From: Methylumidiphilus sp963753955
Lineage (GTDB): Bacteria; Pseudomonadota; Gammaproteobacteria; Methylococcales; Methylococcaceae
Direction of reading: 5' to 3'
Assembly: GCA_963753955.1 (NCBI GenBank)
Contig: CAVWEM010000008.1
Coordinates: forward strand, 372,001 to 436,000
Length of the DNA: 64,000 nucleotides
The translations under genes and the position numbers were made by a program. The notes beneath the pieces are model-generated. The model did no database searches. It saw nothing but the letters and a program-made list of their open reading frames with translations, and had not been told where the DNA came from. Shown piece by piece: positions 49,761 to 59,013 of this stretch (the first letter of the stretch is position 1; each line of letters begins with the position of its first letter).

Positions 49761-50202
49761 AGAACCCAATTGGGCGCAATCGGCCCGGCTGATCCTCTAT
49801 CATTCACAAAGCACCAGCGCCCGCACCCTGTTCCTGCGCCACGCATCAGGCAGCATCATCGCGCCCGCTCCCCTGCCCTTTTTATCCACCCTGCTGGACG
49901 AGGGGGATGACGATCCCAAGGACTCGGGCGTTTTCCTGCATCCTGCCGCCTTGATCCGTGAATATTGCGAAGGGCTGGGGCTGCCGCCCGCCCTGCTGCA
50001 AGCGGAAGGGGAATTCCACGGGCGGGTGGACACGCCGCAACAAACCCTCAGTGTCTATCTGGCCCGTTTCACCTGCATCGACCCGCCTAGGGCTTTGTTC
50101 GCCGAGCGGGGCGGGCGGTTCTGCGCCATCACCGAACTGCGCGGCGGCCATCCGGCGGAGATGGCCTTGTTGCGACAGGCTTACCAAGCCATCATGGGCT
50201 AG
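49750..50202 (+). CDS. Unknown protein coupled to DUF364
   Basis: 150 residues starting MDTEEPNWAQSARLILYHSQSTSARTLFLRHASG; overlaps the DUF364 gene by 11 bp. It has VYLARFTCIDPPRALFAERGGRFCAITELRGGHPAEMALLRQAY. No known domain. Co-occurrence with DUF364 after the nifN operon suggests a shared function. Confidence 0.6.
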   Translation: MDTEEPNWAQSARLILYHSQSTSARTLFLRHASGSIIAPAPLPFLSTLLDEGDDDPKDSGVFLHPAALIREYCEGLGLPPALLQAEGEFHGRVDTPQQTLSVYLARFTCIDPPRALFAERGGRFCAITELRGGHPAEMALLRQAYQAIMG

Positions 50203-50225
50203 CCAAACACGCCCCGGCGCTGAAG

Positions 50226-51155
50226 TCAGTTGACGACTTCCCAACTGCCATCCGGCTTGCGCACGACGATGAGCTTGGGTGGATAGGCCAGGGACAAAGC
50301 CATGCCGGCGCACATTTGCATCTCATCCCCCTTGATGCGCTCGAATGCTGTCCGGTCCGGCTCAAACAAAGGGCCATCCTGGCACTGCACGACGACCTCG
50401 GGGTTTCCGGTGGTGGCGAAGTCGAGTTGGGCAGGCGGGGCGATGCGCACCCCGGCGGCATAAGCCTTATCCAGGCACTTGGCTTTGCGCACCCCGGCGA
50501 CATCGACGCCCGGCTTGCCATCGAGCATTTGGTAAATCCCGGCAAACGGGGGCTTGAACGCCTCCGCCCGAACTTTCAGCAGCTTGCCTAAGTTCTGCTT
50601 GTCGTCCTCGGTGAGCGCGGCCACCGCCGGATAATGGTGCCAAGGCTGGTCGGCGGCGAAATCGGCGGTGAATTCCCGCGTAAAGACTATCTTGCCGGTT
50701 CCCTGCTTCTCCTCCTTGCCCTCGCCGCTTTGGTTCGTCGCCTGGAAGCGGCCCGCCTCGCCCGTCTCGGTGGACTGATCCATCACCGACGCCCAACTGA
50801 ACTGCGCGTTGTAAGGCGAGCCTGCGGACGGCTCAAACTCGATGCGGATGGAATTTTTGCCTTTGCGCAGCACCGGGCCTAAAGACGCCACCGGAACCCA
50901 CACCGAAGGGGATATCTCCCGTGCGTCGAACAACACGGGAAGTTCCCGTTTTTCGATTTCCTGCTCGACGACCGGAATATTATTGACAAAAACCTTGGCT
51001 TTGCCAGGTACGCTATCGACATGATCCTCCTTCGTGTTGCCGGTGAAAGGCGTGAATTTGAATTCCACATTGAGCACATCGGCGGAGCCTGACTGTGAGC
51101 CGAGCGCCAACAGGCCGGCAACGGCCATGCGCAGGAAAGTTTTTTTCGCGGACAT
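50226..51155 (-). CDS. Periplasmic/secreted protein of unknown function
   Basis: 309 residues starting MSAKKTFLRMAVAGLLALGSQSGSA (signal peptide), with a GGAG box upstream. The mature part has an N-terminal beta-rich domain (VLNVEFKFTPFTGNTKEDHVDSVPGKAKVFVNNIPVVEQEIEKRELPVLF; GPVLRKGKNSIRIEFEP) resembling carbohydrate-binding beta sandwiches. The C-terminal part has KCLDKAYAAGVRI and VVVQCQDG. Convergent with the preceding gene and divergent from nifB. Not recognisably nif-related. Confidence 0.6.
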   Translation of the reverse strand: MSAKKTFLRMAVAGLLALGSQSGSADVLNVEFKFTPFTGNTKEDHVDSVPGKAKVFVNNIPVVEQEIEKRELPVLFDAREISPSVWVPVASLGPVLRKGKNSIRIEFEPSAGSPYNAQFSWASVMDQSTETGEAGRFQATNQSGEGKEEKQGTGKIVFTREFTADFAADQPWHHYPAVAALTEDDKQNLGKLLKVRAEAFKPPFAGIYQMLDGKPGVDVAGVRKAKCLDKAYAAGVRIAPPAQLDFATTGNPEVVVQCQDGPLFEPDRTAFERIKGDEMQMCAGMALSLAYPPKLIVVRKPDGSWEVVN

Positions 51156-51270
51156 CGAATATATCTCCAGAGTAAATGGGGTACCGTCAGAATGATACCG
51201 CGAAACCGAACAAGCTGACTCTAATTGGTCTTCCCCAGGTGTCGCCTTGCCGACAAGAAACGCCTCCCCT

Positions 51271-51286
51271 TGTTGCCTGTGCGACA
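51271..51286 (+). promoter_or_regulatory. NifA upstream activator site of nifB
   Basis: TGT-N10-ACA, exactly 59 bp upstream of the -24 element, with AT-rich DNA in between. Confidence 0.8.
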
Positions 51287-51329
51287 GCCAAAAGATCAAT
51301 TTAACTTTTATTTTCAATAACTTAAAAAA

Positions 51330-51345
51330 TGGCATAAGATATGCT
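51330..51345 (+). promoter_or_regulatory. Sigma-54 promoter of nifB
   Basis: TGGCATA-N4-ATGCT, GG and GC 10 bp apart, 45 bp before nifB. Confidence 0.82.
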
Positions 51346-51389
51346 TAAAAAAGAATAAACCTATTCCAACCCAACCTGGGAGCCTTCTC

Positions 51390-52880
51390 ATGCAACTGCC
51401 CGTATTGCAAAGCCTCGAACCCGCCGCCGCCAAAGGCGGTTGCAGCGCCTCCTCCTGCGGAACCACCGACGAACAGGCCAGCCAACTGCCGGATAGCATC
51501 CGCGAGAAAATCCAGAACCATCCCTGCTATTCCGAGGATGCCCACCATTACTTTGCCCGTATGCATGTGGCGGTGGCCCCGGCCTGCAATATCCAATGCC
51601 ATTATTGCAACCGCAAATACGATTGCTCCAACGAATCCCGTCCCGGCGTCGTGTCGGAATTGCTAACGCCCGACCAAGCCGTCAAAAAAACCATGGCCGT
51701 CGCGGCGAAGATCCCGCAGATGACCGTACTGGGCATCGCCGGCCCCGGCGACCCGCTGGCCAATCCGGAGCGGACATTTGAAACCTTCCGCCAACTCAGC
51801 CAAGACGCGCCGGACATCAAGCTCTGCGTGTCCACCAACGGCCTGGCTTTGCCGGAGTCGGTGGAGGAATTGGCGAAGCACAACATCGACCACGTCACGA
51901 TCACGATCAACACGGTCGATGCCGAGATCGGCGCGAAGATCTATCCCTGGATCTTCTGGAAAAACCGCCGCGTCAAAGGCAAGAAAGGTGCGCAAATACT
52001 GATCGACCAGCAGCAGAAAGGGCTGGAGATGCTCATCGCACGGGGTATTTTGGTGAAGGTCAACTCGGTCATGATCCCCGGCATCAACGACCAGCATCTG
52101 GCCGAGGTCAGCCGCGTCGTCAAGTCCAAGGGCGCATTCCTGCACAATGTCATGCCGCTGATCTCCGAGCCGGAACACGGCACGTTTTACGGCGTCATGG
52201 GCCAGCGCGGCCCGACCCCGGACGAGTTGATGGACTTGCAGGAAGCCTGCTCCGGCGACATGAACATGATGCGCCATTGCCGCCAATGCCGCGCCGATGC
52301 CGTGGGCTTGTTGGGCGAAGACCGGGGTTCCGAGTTCACGCTGGACAAGATCGACGCGATGGAAATCGACTACGTGTCGGCCATGGAAATGCGCAAGAAC
52401 GTCCAGGAAGGCATCCTCGCCGACATGAACGAAAAACGCGCCGCCGCTGCCGCCAAACTTAAGCCGAAAGTGCCGGCGGGAACCCGCCCGGTGTTGATGG
52501 CTGTCGCCACTTCCGGCCAGAACATGATTAACATGCACTTCGGCCACGCCAAGGAGTTCCAGATCTACCAGGCCTCGCCCGAAGGCGTGAAGTTCATGTC
52601 CCACCGCAAGACCGACCAGTATTGCTCGGGCGATTCCACCTGCGGCGAGGCCGAATCCGCGCTGGCCTTGACCATCCGCTCGCTGGAAGGCTGCGAGGCG
52701 GTGCTGTGCTCGAAGATCGGCTACGAGCCTTGGGAAATGCTGGAGGAAGCCGGCATCGTCCCCAACGGAGAACATGCCATGGAGAACATCGAAGAAGCCG
52801 TCATGGCGGTTTATCTGGAAATGCACCAGGCGGGAAAACTGGAAGCCAAACCTGCCATGGCGAGCCGGGCTTTAGGATAA
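51390..52880 (+). CDS. nifB: NifB, radical SAM FeMo-co precursor synthase
   Basis: 496 residues. The radical SAM cluster motif is ACNIQCHYCNRKYDC at about 67-81, followed by VLGIAGPGDPLANP and NMMRHCRQCRADAVGLLGEDR. From about residue 370 a NifX-like domain follows (VLMAVATSGQNMINMHFGHAKEFQIYQ), the two-domain form usual in proteobacteria. It builds the 8Fe-9S-C NifB-co. Single-gene transcript ending in the terminator at 52910. Confidence 0.97.
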   Translation: MQLPVLQSLEPAAAKGGCSASSCGTTDEQASQLPDSIREKIQNHPCYSEDAHHYFARMHVAVAPACNIQCHYCNRKYDCSNESRPGVVSELLTPDQAVKKTMAVAAKIPQMTVLGIAGPGDPLANPERTFETFRQLSQDAPDIKLCVSTNGLALPESVEELAKHNIDHVTITINTVDAEIGAKIYPWIFWKNRRVKGKKGAQILIDQQQKGLEMLIARGILVKVNSVMIPGINDQHLAEVSRVVKSKGAFLHNVMPLISEPEHGTFYGVMGQRGPTPDELMDLQEACSGDMNMMRHCRQCRADAVGLLGEDRGSEFTLDKIDAMEIDYVSAMEMRKNVQEGILADMNEKRAAAAAKLKPKVPAGTRPVLMAVATSGQNMINMHFGHAKEFQIYQASPEGVKFMSHRKTDQYCSGDSTCGEAESALALTIRSLEGCEAVLCSKIGYEPWEMLEEAGIVPNGEHAMENIEEAVMAVYLEMHQAGKLEAKPAMASRALG

Positions 52881-52909
52881 GCCGGGATACATTTTGGCTT
52901 TTATCAAAA

Positions 52910-52935
52910 AACGCGGCGTTGAGGCCGCGTTTTTT
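52910..52935 (+). terminator. Rho-independent terminator of nifB
   Basis: AACGCGGC (52910-52917) and GCCGCGTT (52924-52931) form an 8-bp stem with a 6-nt loop, followed by TTTT-ATTT. A classic intrinsic terminator. Confidence 0.88.
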
Positions 52936-53135
52936 ATTTAGGCTGAAATTTCGCCACCCTGTCGTGAATCCCATGCTTCCAGAAATGGCAGTGATGGACG
53001 TTTGGTGAACCCACAAAAATCGTGGACAATATGGCCCCAAGCCGTCTTGCACGAAATGCGCAGTGTTGGCGGCTTCGCTCTTGTCAGAATTCCGTAAACT
53101 TCTGGCTCTGCCCACTCCAACCCGGGTTTCTATCA

Positions 53136-53684
53136 ATGCGCCACCTTTGCCTGCTGGCCACGCTATTCGTTTTGCCTGCTTGTTCCTCCGACCCACAGCC
53201 GTCTCCTCCCGTGCCACCCCTCGCACCGGCCACTGCCGCTAGCCCTGAAAGTCCCAGCCAGACGGCGTCGCCTCCCCCAACCCTGCATGCGATTCACAAC
53301 GACCATCTTCAGCAGTTGATGATCCAAATGAACGCCCTAGTCTACGGAGAAATGCGTGATGAATTGGATGCGGCCCGGCAAAAGCGCGAGCAGATCAAAG
53401 CGCTTGCCACAACCGCAGGCCAACTTTCCAGCACTGTGAAGGCGATCATCAAGACCCTCCCGAGCCTCGATCTGAATCCCGATGAGCAAGCCAGCTTTAT
53501 GGCCTTGGCGAACAATTTGCGCACCTATGCCCGGCAGATGGAAACTCAGGCCAGAAAAAACGATATTCAAGCCATCCCGGCAACACTGGATCAACTCACC
53601 TTAACGTGTGGCGCTTGCCATAGCCTGTTTAGGAAAAACCATGGCCTATTGGAGCGATGCCGAGATCCACAGCACACCTGTTGA
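53136..53684 (+). CDS. Monoheme cytochrome c lipoprotein (c556-like)
   Basis: 182 residues. The start MRHLCLLATLFVLPACSS gives a lipobox (LPAC). A Pro/Ser-rich linker follows, then a four-helix region (NDHLQQLMIQMNALVYGEMRD to ARQMETQARKNDIQAIPATLDQL). The C-terminal heme motif CGACH at about 168-172 matches cytochrome c-prime/c556 topology. Periplasmic electron carrier or gas-binding protein. Not obviously nif-controlled. Confidence 0.78.
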   Translation: MRHLCLLATLFVLPACSSDPQPSPPVPPLAPATAASPESPSQTASPPPTLHAIHNDHLQQLMIQMNALVYGEMRDELDAARQKREQIKALATTAGQLSSTVKAIIKTLPSLDLNPDEQASFMALANNLRTYARQMETQARKNDIQAIPATLDQLTLTCGACHSLFRKNHGLLERCRDPQHTC

Positions 53685-53735
53685 CTAGACCATGGCACGA
53701 TTGGCGCTCCCTTCCTGGATAAAAAGATTTCAAAC

Positions 53736-54524
53736 ATGAAAGCCAAGCGACGCATAAGCCTAGGCTTGCTGTTATCCGCAGGCGTAGTGACCCTGCCCAC
53801 CTGCGCACTAGCCGACCACACGCACAAAGAACCACACTGGACTTATGAGGAGCAGAAAAAATGGAGTTTGCTGCTTGATCCGACCTATAGTCCGCGCTTT
53901 CCGTTCGCCGAATGCGGCATCGGACAAAAACAATCGCCCATCAATATTGATGAGGGCAATGCGGTCAGAACGGATGATATTGATGACCTTGAAGCCCACT
54001 ACATCGAGAGTCCGCTCAGCCTAAGCAATAATGGCCACACTATTCGGGTCAATATTTCCAAGGGAACGCTGCGCATCAACAAGACCAGTTATGATTTGCT
54101 GCAGTTCCATTTCCATGCGCCCAGCGAACACCATCTAAACGGAGTGGGCTATCCGTTGGAAATCCACTTTGTCAACGGCACGGTGGACAGCAGGGTTGCC
54201 GCGCTTGGCGTATTTATCCAAGTCGGCGAATTCAACGAAGAATTCCAAAAGATACTTGATGCCTCGCCCACTCAAGCCGGTGCCACCGTCGATACCCAGC
54301 TCATGCTTGACCCCGCAAGGTTTTTGCCGAAAACCCTCCAGCACTTCTACACCTACGCAGGATCTTTAACCACCCCACCTTGCACTGAAGGCATCCAGTG
54401 GTATGTGCTGAGCGAACCCATCGAGATTTCCGCACAGCAAATCGAAGCATTCACTCAAAAGTATTACTACGATAATGCGCGTGTTGAGCAGAAGCTCAAT
54501 GGCCGACGTTTTCTTGCGCATTGA
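53736..54524 (+). CDS. Alpha-class carbonic anhydrase, periplasmic
   Basis: 262 residues with a signal peptide (to about residue 26, ALA-D). Zn ligands are His125 and His127 (LLQFHFHAPSEHHLNG) and His144 (LEIHFV); QSPINID and LTTPPCTEGIQWYV are also diagnostic. It interconverts CO2 and bicarbonate in the periplasm. 51 bp after the cytochrome gene; possibly co-transcribed. Confidence 0.92.
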   Translation: MKAKRRISLGLLLSAGVVTLPTCALADHTHKEPHWTYEEQKKWSLLLDPTYSPRFPFAECGIGQKQSPINIDEGNAVRTDDIDDLEAHYIESPLSLSNNGHTIRVNISKGTLRINKTSYDLLQFHFHAPSEHHLNGVGYPLEIHFVNGTVDSRVAALGVFIQVGEFNEEFQKILDASPTQAGATVDTQLMLDPARFLPKTLQHFYTYAGSLTTPPCTEGIQWYVLSEPIEISAQQIEAFTQKYYYDNARVEQKLNGRRFLAH

Positions 54525-54649
54525 TCGGTGGGTAAGGCAATTTTCCCGGTCAAGGTCAAAGGCGACACAATCCCAAGGCCGCAACGTGGTGAATGCGCCC
54601 CACCCAAGACATCCTTGGGTTAGTGGTGGTGCCTGTTTCTGCTTTCCCC

Positions 54650-57285
54650 TTAGCGCCGCATTTTCCGCCGCTTGGCCTGCTGGATCGCTGGTTTCAAGCT
54701 TTTGGCCACCGCTGTCCAAGCCGCATCCTTATCTTTCGCCGCGCTTATCCATTCGTCGGGCGAACCTTGAATCTTAGCCAAAGGCAAATCCTCCCAAGCG
54801 CTCTCACGTAGCCGAATCGGCACGACGGTTTTCTCGGTTTGGTGATGGGCTTCAAGGGCTGTCGCAAGCTCCTGGGTGTAACAAAAATCCGAAGCGATAA
54901 AATCCGCGCTGACCAGGCACAGCACCAAATCCGCCTCGGTCAGTTGCTGGAAAATCACTTTGTTCCAATCCTCCCCGGCATCGATGGCGCGGTCGTCCCA
55001 GAGCACTAGCTTGTCCAAGCGCACCAAGGGCGACAGCGCAGCGCGGAGTTTGTCCAGGTATTCCATATCCTTGTGCGAGTAGGACACGAAAGCTTTCACC
55101 GGAGTTTGCGTCCATTCCTCACGCATCTCCGGCTCTTCCACACCATCCAGCAAATCCGCCACCGGGATACGCTTTTTCAATTGCCGGACGAAAACCTCTT
55201 TCTCCCCCGCCTTCTCCGCATCCACCAGATAATTGTATTCGAAGAAATCCTCGCAGCCGGGAATCGGCACCCATTCCGTCATCGGCAGATTGGCAAAGCC
55301 ATCGACAATCTCCTTCACCGTCTCGCGGATGAAACTCAAAAACCGGCGCGGTTCCTGGCCGCAGACTTCGATTTGGATTTCCCGGTCTTCCTTGTCCTCG
55401 CGCACCTTGGCCGAAGCGTCGAACACGCTGGGTTTGTGCAAGACCATGCCTGTGCGCCAGCGCAACTCGCCTTGGATAAGGTTATGCAACTTCACCATCA
55501 AACGCGGGAAGATACTGTCCGGCAGCAACTCGGGAAAGCGGATCGTGAAGCGCAGCCCCTTGCCTTGCACCGGGAAATCCGGCTCCGACACCGGCAGCAA
55601 TTGCGGCACGATATAACGCCGCTCGTCCAGTCGGTAGCAAAGTTCAAACTCCTGCATGACCCGCACGATGTGGTTCAGCTTGTCCAGTGGATAACGCAAG
55701 GCCCGCTCCCCGGCTTTGTCGTTGCGCGGGTCGTTGATGACCGCGTCGAAATCCGCCTCATGCAGCAAGCCCTGCGTATTCGCCACCCGTTCGGAATTGA
55801 TGATGCGGTAAACCCCATTGGTCAGCCACAGCGGGTTTAGGATTTGCGTATCGAAATTCTTCAGGTTTCGGAAGTTGATGACCACGCCTAAATCATGCAG
55901 GAATTTCAGCAGCACATCCTGGCTAAACCGCCGCATCACGCCGTTAGCCCCGCACACCGCCCGGTATTGCGCCGAGTCGATGTAATCCTGGGTCTCATAT
56001 AGGCAAAATGCTCCTTCACTTTTAACCAAGCGGCAGGAAACGGCGTGCGCCGCGTGGGGGCCTGTTCAATTTGCCCGGCCAACGCCTGATGGAACTCCGC
56101 GACGCCCTGCCCGCTGGCGCAGGACAGCCGGAAGAAGTCCTGGATGTTCGGATATTTCTTGCGCAAGCGCTTGCGACCCACCTCAAAGGAAGGGTTCTCG
56201 TCGATCTTGTTCAACACCACCAACACCACCAACACCGGCGAACGCCCGCCGAAGCTGCTCGCATGTTTCAGCCATTTCTCCGCCTTGTCGTCGCTACGGC
56301 TGTTCAGCACGACCACATACACACAGCGTTGCGACAGGAAAAACTGGTGCGTGGCATGGTTGACCTCCTGCCCGCCGAAATCCCAGCAATGCGCCGTGAT
56401 CGTCTCGCCGCCGAAGTCGAACGGGGTTTTCTGGATGCGGATGCCATGGGTTTGGCTTTCCTTGGGATCAAATTTTTCTTTACGCAGACGCTTAATCAGT
56501 GAAGTTTTGCCCGACGCGCCCTCGCCTAGAAAGATCACCTTGACCTCGTTTAAAGGCCGTCCTTCATCGCCGAGTTGTTCAAAATATTCGACGACAGCTT
56601 CCGGGCCTTCGATGGCGAATTCTACTGGGGGGATAATGAGTGGGCAATTTTCGACGTGAATACCGAATTCAAGATCATGGCCCGTCCATCTCACCGGCCA
56701 TCCGGCCTGGATTTTGGGCCAGAATGGCGACAAGTCGGTCACTCGGGTGTTGGAGCAATCGAGCGTTCGCAGTTCAGTCAAACCAGCCAATGGCGACAAA
56801 TCAGCCACCGGGGTGCTGGAGCAATGGAGCGTTTGCAGCCTAGACAGATCAGCCAGCGGCGACAAGTCATCCACCGGGGTTTTGGAACAATTGAGCTTTT
56901 GTAGCTCGGACAGCCAGGCCAGTGGCTTCAAGTCGGCCACGGGAGTGTTGTAGAAAAAGAGTGATTGAAGGACGGACAGCCCGGACAGAGGCAAAAAGTC
57001 GTCCACAAGCGTATTATCCAACAAGAGTACTTGCAGGCCGCTTAATTCGGCCAGCCAGTCGGGCAATCGGGCAATAGTGTTGCGCTCTGCTTTGTTGCCA
57101 CTAGGCCACCACTCATCCTTCTTATTGATATAGAGTTCTCCCAAGGCCAAGCTCTTTAGCCAAACTAATTCCCTCACCGCTTCCGGCAATTGAGAAAGCC
57201 CACAGTTACCCAAATCAAGAAACCCGGTTTTCTCCCGTTTTTCTTTTTCGATCAGTTCAAGGGCGAGGTTTTTCTGTTGCAGCAT
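54650..57285 (-). CDS. LRR-Roc-COR-TIR (ROCO family) protein, one-base frameshift
   Basis: The first ORF starts MLQQKNLALELIEKEKREKTG at 57285. It contains about seven leucine-rich repeats of the pattern L-x-x-L-x-x-S-x-T-P-V-x-D-L-x-P-L (about residues 20-180), a Roc GTPase (P-loop FLGEGASGKTSL, WDFGGQE, VLNKID) and runs to WLKVKEHFAYM. The COR domain then continues one frame away (ETQDYIDSAQYRAVCGANGV) to a C-terminal TIR domain (VKAFVSYSHKDMEYLDKL, LWDDRAIDAGEDW, LVLCLVSADFIASDFC) ending at 54650. Restoring one G near 56000 (TATATG-GAGACC) gives about 878 residues. TIR may act as NADase or adaptor; the Glu expected in TIR NADases lies plausibly in FCYTQEL. Confidence 0.85.
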
Positions 57286-57354
57286 AGCGGCTGGCTCCAG
57301 GGTGCGGACGGGGATTGCATGAGGACTTGTGCGGGGCTGGATTCGGGGATACGC

Positions 57355-57783
57355 CTACCCCGCTATAAACGGATTCACAATGCTCAACCGGCCTTCGATG
57401 ATTTGACCATGCTGCATATCCTCCGAATACAGCAACTCGCAATTAGCTTCCAGGGCTGAGGCCACGATCAAACTATCCCAAAACGAAAATCCCAAACGGG
57501 CTTTCACGTCAATGGCGTGGAGAACCGTCTCCGCTCCAGTCGGTGCGTATATCCACAGGCAATAGGCTTCCACCATCTCCCTCGCCGTTGCCACCGGCAG
57601 AGGTTTTGGAATCTTGCGCGTCACGTTGACGAAAACTTCCTGCAATACCTGGACGCTCAAAACACCTAGCCGCGTATTCCAGAGCGATTGCAGCAAATCC
57701 ATCGCTTTCGGATGTTTTTCTTCCGCCGTTATGTCATAGGCGTAAATCAATATATTGGAATCTACGAATGCCTTAGCGTTCAT
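57355..57783 (-). CDS. PIN-domain (VapC-like) toxin
   Basis: 142 residues starting MNAKAFVDSNILIYAYD. Acidic PIN residues: Asp near 8 (FVDSN), Glu in QVLQEVFVNV, Asp in FSFWDSLIVASAL and Asp in LLYSEDMQHG. It is an RNase toxin. The start overlaps the end of the DUF2281-type antitoxin gene by about 11 bp. Confidence 0.85.
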   Translation of the reverse strand: MNAKAFVDSNILIYAYDITAEEKHPKAMDLLQSLWNTRLGVLSVQVLQEVFVNVTRKIPKPLPVATAREMVEAYCLWIYAPTGAETVLHAIDVKARLGFSFWDSLIVASALEANCELLYSEDMQHGQIIEGRLSIVNPFIAG

Positions 57784-57991
57784 GCAGCGAGTCCCGATCT
57801 GCAATACCTTTTCCACCTAGATCGAACCCAGTCGCCATCAAGGACAATGCCCGTTGGCTTGCCTCGGCATACTCGCGGTCTGCCTGGGTTTGGTATTTGC
57901 GTTCCAGATACTCGGCAAAATCCAATAATTCAAGCGCCAAAGGTTCCGGCAACCGGCGCACGGTTTCAAAAAGTCGTTCAGTGGTGGTCAT
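57773..57991 (-). CDS. DUF2281-type antitoxin
   Basis: 72 residues starting MTTTERLFETVRRLPEPLALELLDFAEYLERKYQ, the common helical start of DUF2281/VapB-like proteins; the C-terminal tail is TGFDLGGKGIADRDSLHER. Pairs with the PIN toxin immediately downstream. Confidence 0.78.
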   Translation of the reverse strand: MTTTERLFETVRRLPEPLALELLDFAEYLERKYQTQADREYAEASQRALSLMATGFDLGGKGIADRDSLHER

Positions 57992-58043
57992 TCTTACAAC
58001 CTCATTAAAATTTTGGTCTCCAACCTTTGCGGGGCTGCTGGCA

Positions 58044-58313
58044 TCAGCCTCCGCACCGGGGTGGAATCCAACCCTCATGCCCGGCCTGTTCCCGCGCGAG
58101 AAGCCGAGCTTTCACATTTTCCCACGGCACCGTCTCGACCTCGCCCGAATCCAATTGGCGCACACGGCGCTCGATTTCCTCGGCCCATGCCGCCTCCACG
58201 CCGGAGCTAGGGGGTTGATCCAGGCTTTCCAATAGCAAGCCCGCCAAGGCGGCGCGGTCGCCTTCGTCCAAATGGCTGGCTTGTTCAAACAGATGGGTGA
58301 CAGATGTGGTCAT
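58044..58313 (-). CDS. Addiction-module antitoxin (TIGR02574-like), no toxin adjacent
   Basis: 89 residues starting MTTSVTHLFEQASHLDEGDRAALAGLLLESLD, followed by VEAAWAEEIERRVRQLDSGEVETVPWENVKARL, the standard RelB-like addiction component pattern. Normally a RelE/ParE toxin follows; here the next gene downstream is the DUF2281-PIN pair, so this is an orphan. Confidence 0.75.
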   Translation of the reverse strand: MTTSVTHLFEQASHLDEGDRAALAGLLLESLDQPPSSGVEAAWAEEIERRVRQLDSGEVETVPWENVKARLLAREQAGHEGWIPPRCGG

Positions 58314-58471
58314 GGGATTTACCTCCAAACAGGATTTTATCAGAGCCTTTGTGTCAGGCTCCTTTTTCGGCCGACAATATAGATTTCAAGTGTATACCTC
58401 TCTCTTCCGATGTGGCAAAGCGCCACGCCGCCTCCCATTGTCAGCTTCCCGACAATCCCGCCGCTGGCCTT

Positions 58472-58487
58472 TGTTGCGCTTGCTACA
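58472..58487 (+). promoter_or_regulatory. NifA upstream activator site of the ferredoxin-nifO-nifQ operon
   Basis: TGT-N10-ACA, 58 bp upstream of the -24 element. Confidence 0.78.
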
Positions 58488-58529
58488 GCCACAAAGCGCA
58501 AATCTTCTTGCCAGTCATAAACTTAGAAC

Positions 58530-58545
58530 TGGCATGGCGAGTGCT
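58530..58545 (+). promoter_or_regulatory. Sigma-54 promoter of the ferredoxin-nifO-nifQ operon
   Basis: TGGCATG-N4-GTGCT, GG and GC 10 bp apart, 53 bp before the ferredoxin start. Confidence 0.82.
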
Positions 58546-58597
58546 TTATCCCCCTTAAACAAAACCTTTTTTGGCCGACCAAGCGGGAGAAAGCGCC

Positions 58598-58876
58598 ATG
58601 GCTTTGAAAATCATCGAATCCTGCGTCAACTGCTGGGCATGCCTGCCGGTTTGCCCGAGTGAGGCGATCTACGAGGCCAAACCGCATTTCCTCATCGACC
58701 CGAAGAAATGCACCGAGTGCGAGGGTGCACACGCCGATCCGCAATGCGCCTCCATCTGCCCGATTGAAGGGGCGATCTTGGATGCCTTGGGCGAAGCCGT
58801 CAATCCGCCAGGTTCTTTGACCGGCATCCCGCCGGAGCGCATGGCGCAGGCCATGGCGGAATTGCAGGCGCATTAA
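58598..58876 (+). CDS. 2[4Fe-4S] ferredoxin, nif-linked (FdxN/YfhL-like)
   Basis: 92 residues starting MALKIIESCVNCWACLPVCP. The second cluster motif is CTECEGAHADPQCASICP with the long spacing typical of FdxN/YfhL ferredoxins. In Azotobacter a similar gene (fdxN) follows nifB and feeds electrons to NifB; here it leads a separate NifA operon. AAGCGGGAGAAAG box upstream. Confidence 0.88.
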   Translation: MALKIIESCVNCWACLPVCPSEAIYEAKPHFLIDPKKCTECEGAHADPQCASICPIEGAILDALGEAVNPPGSLTGIPPERMAQAMAELQAH

Positions 58877-59013
58877 GGCCATGAACCCCATCTCCCCTAG
58901 CCATTGCGTGACGGGGTTTGCGACCGCGTCACGCACGTTTTGTGACTCACTACGGTCTTCAAACGTTGCCGTCAGGGTTGCAAACCCCGACCGGCTTCGA
59001 GTGGGCTAATCCT

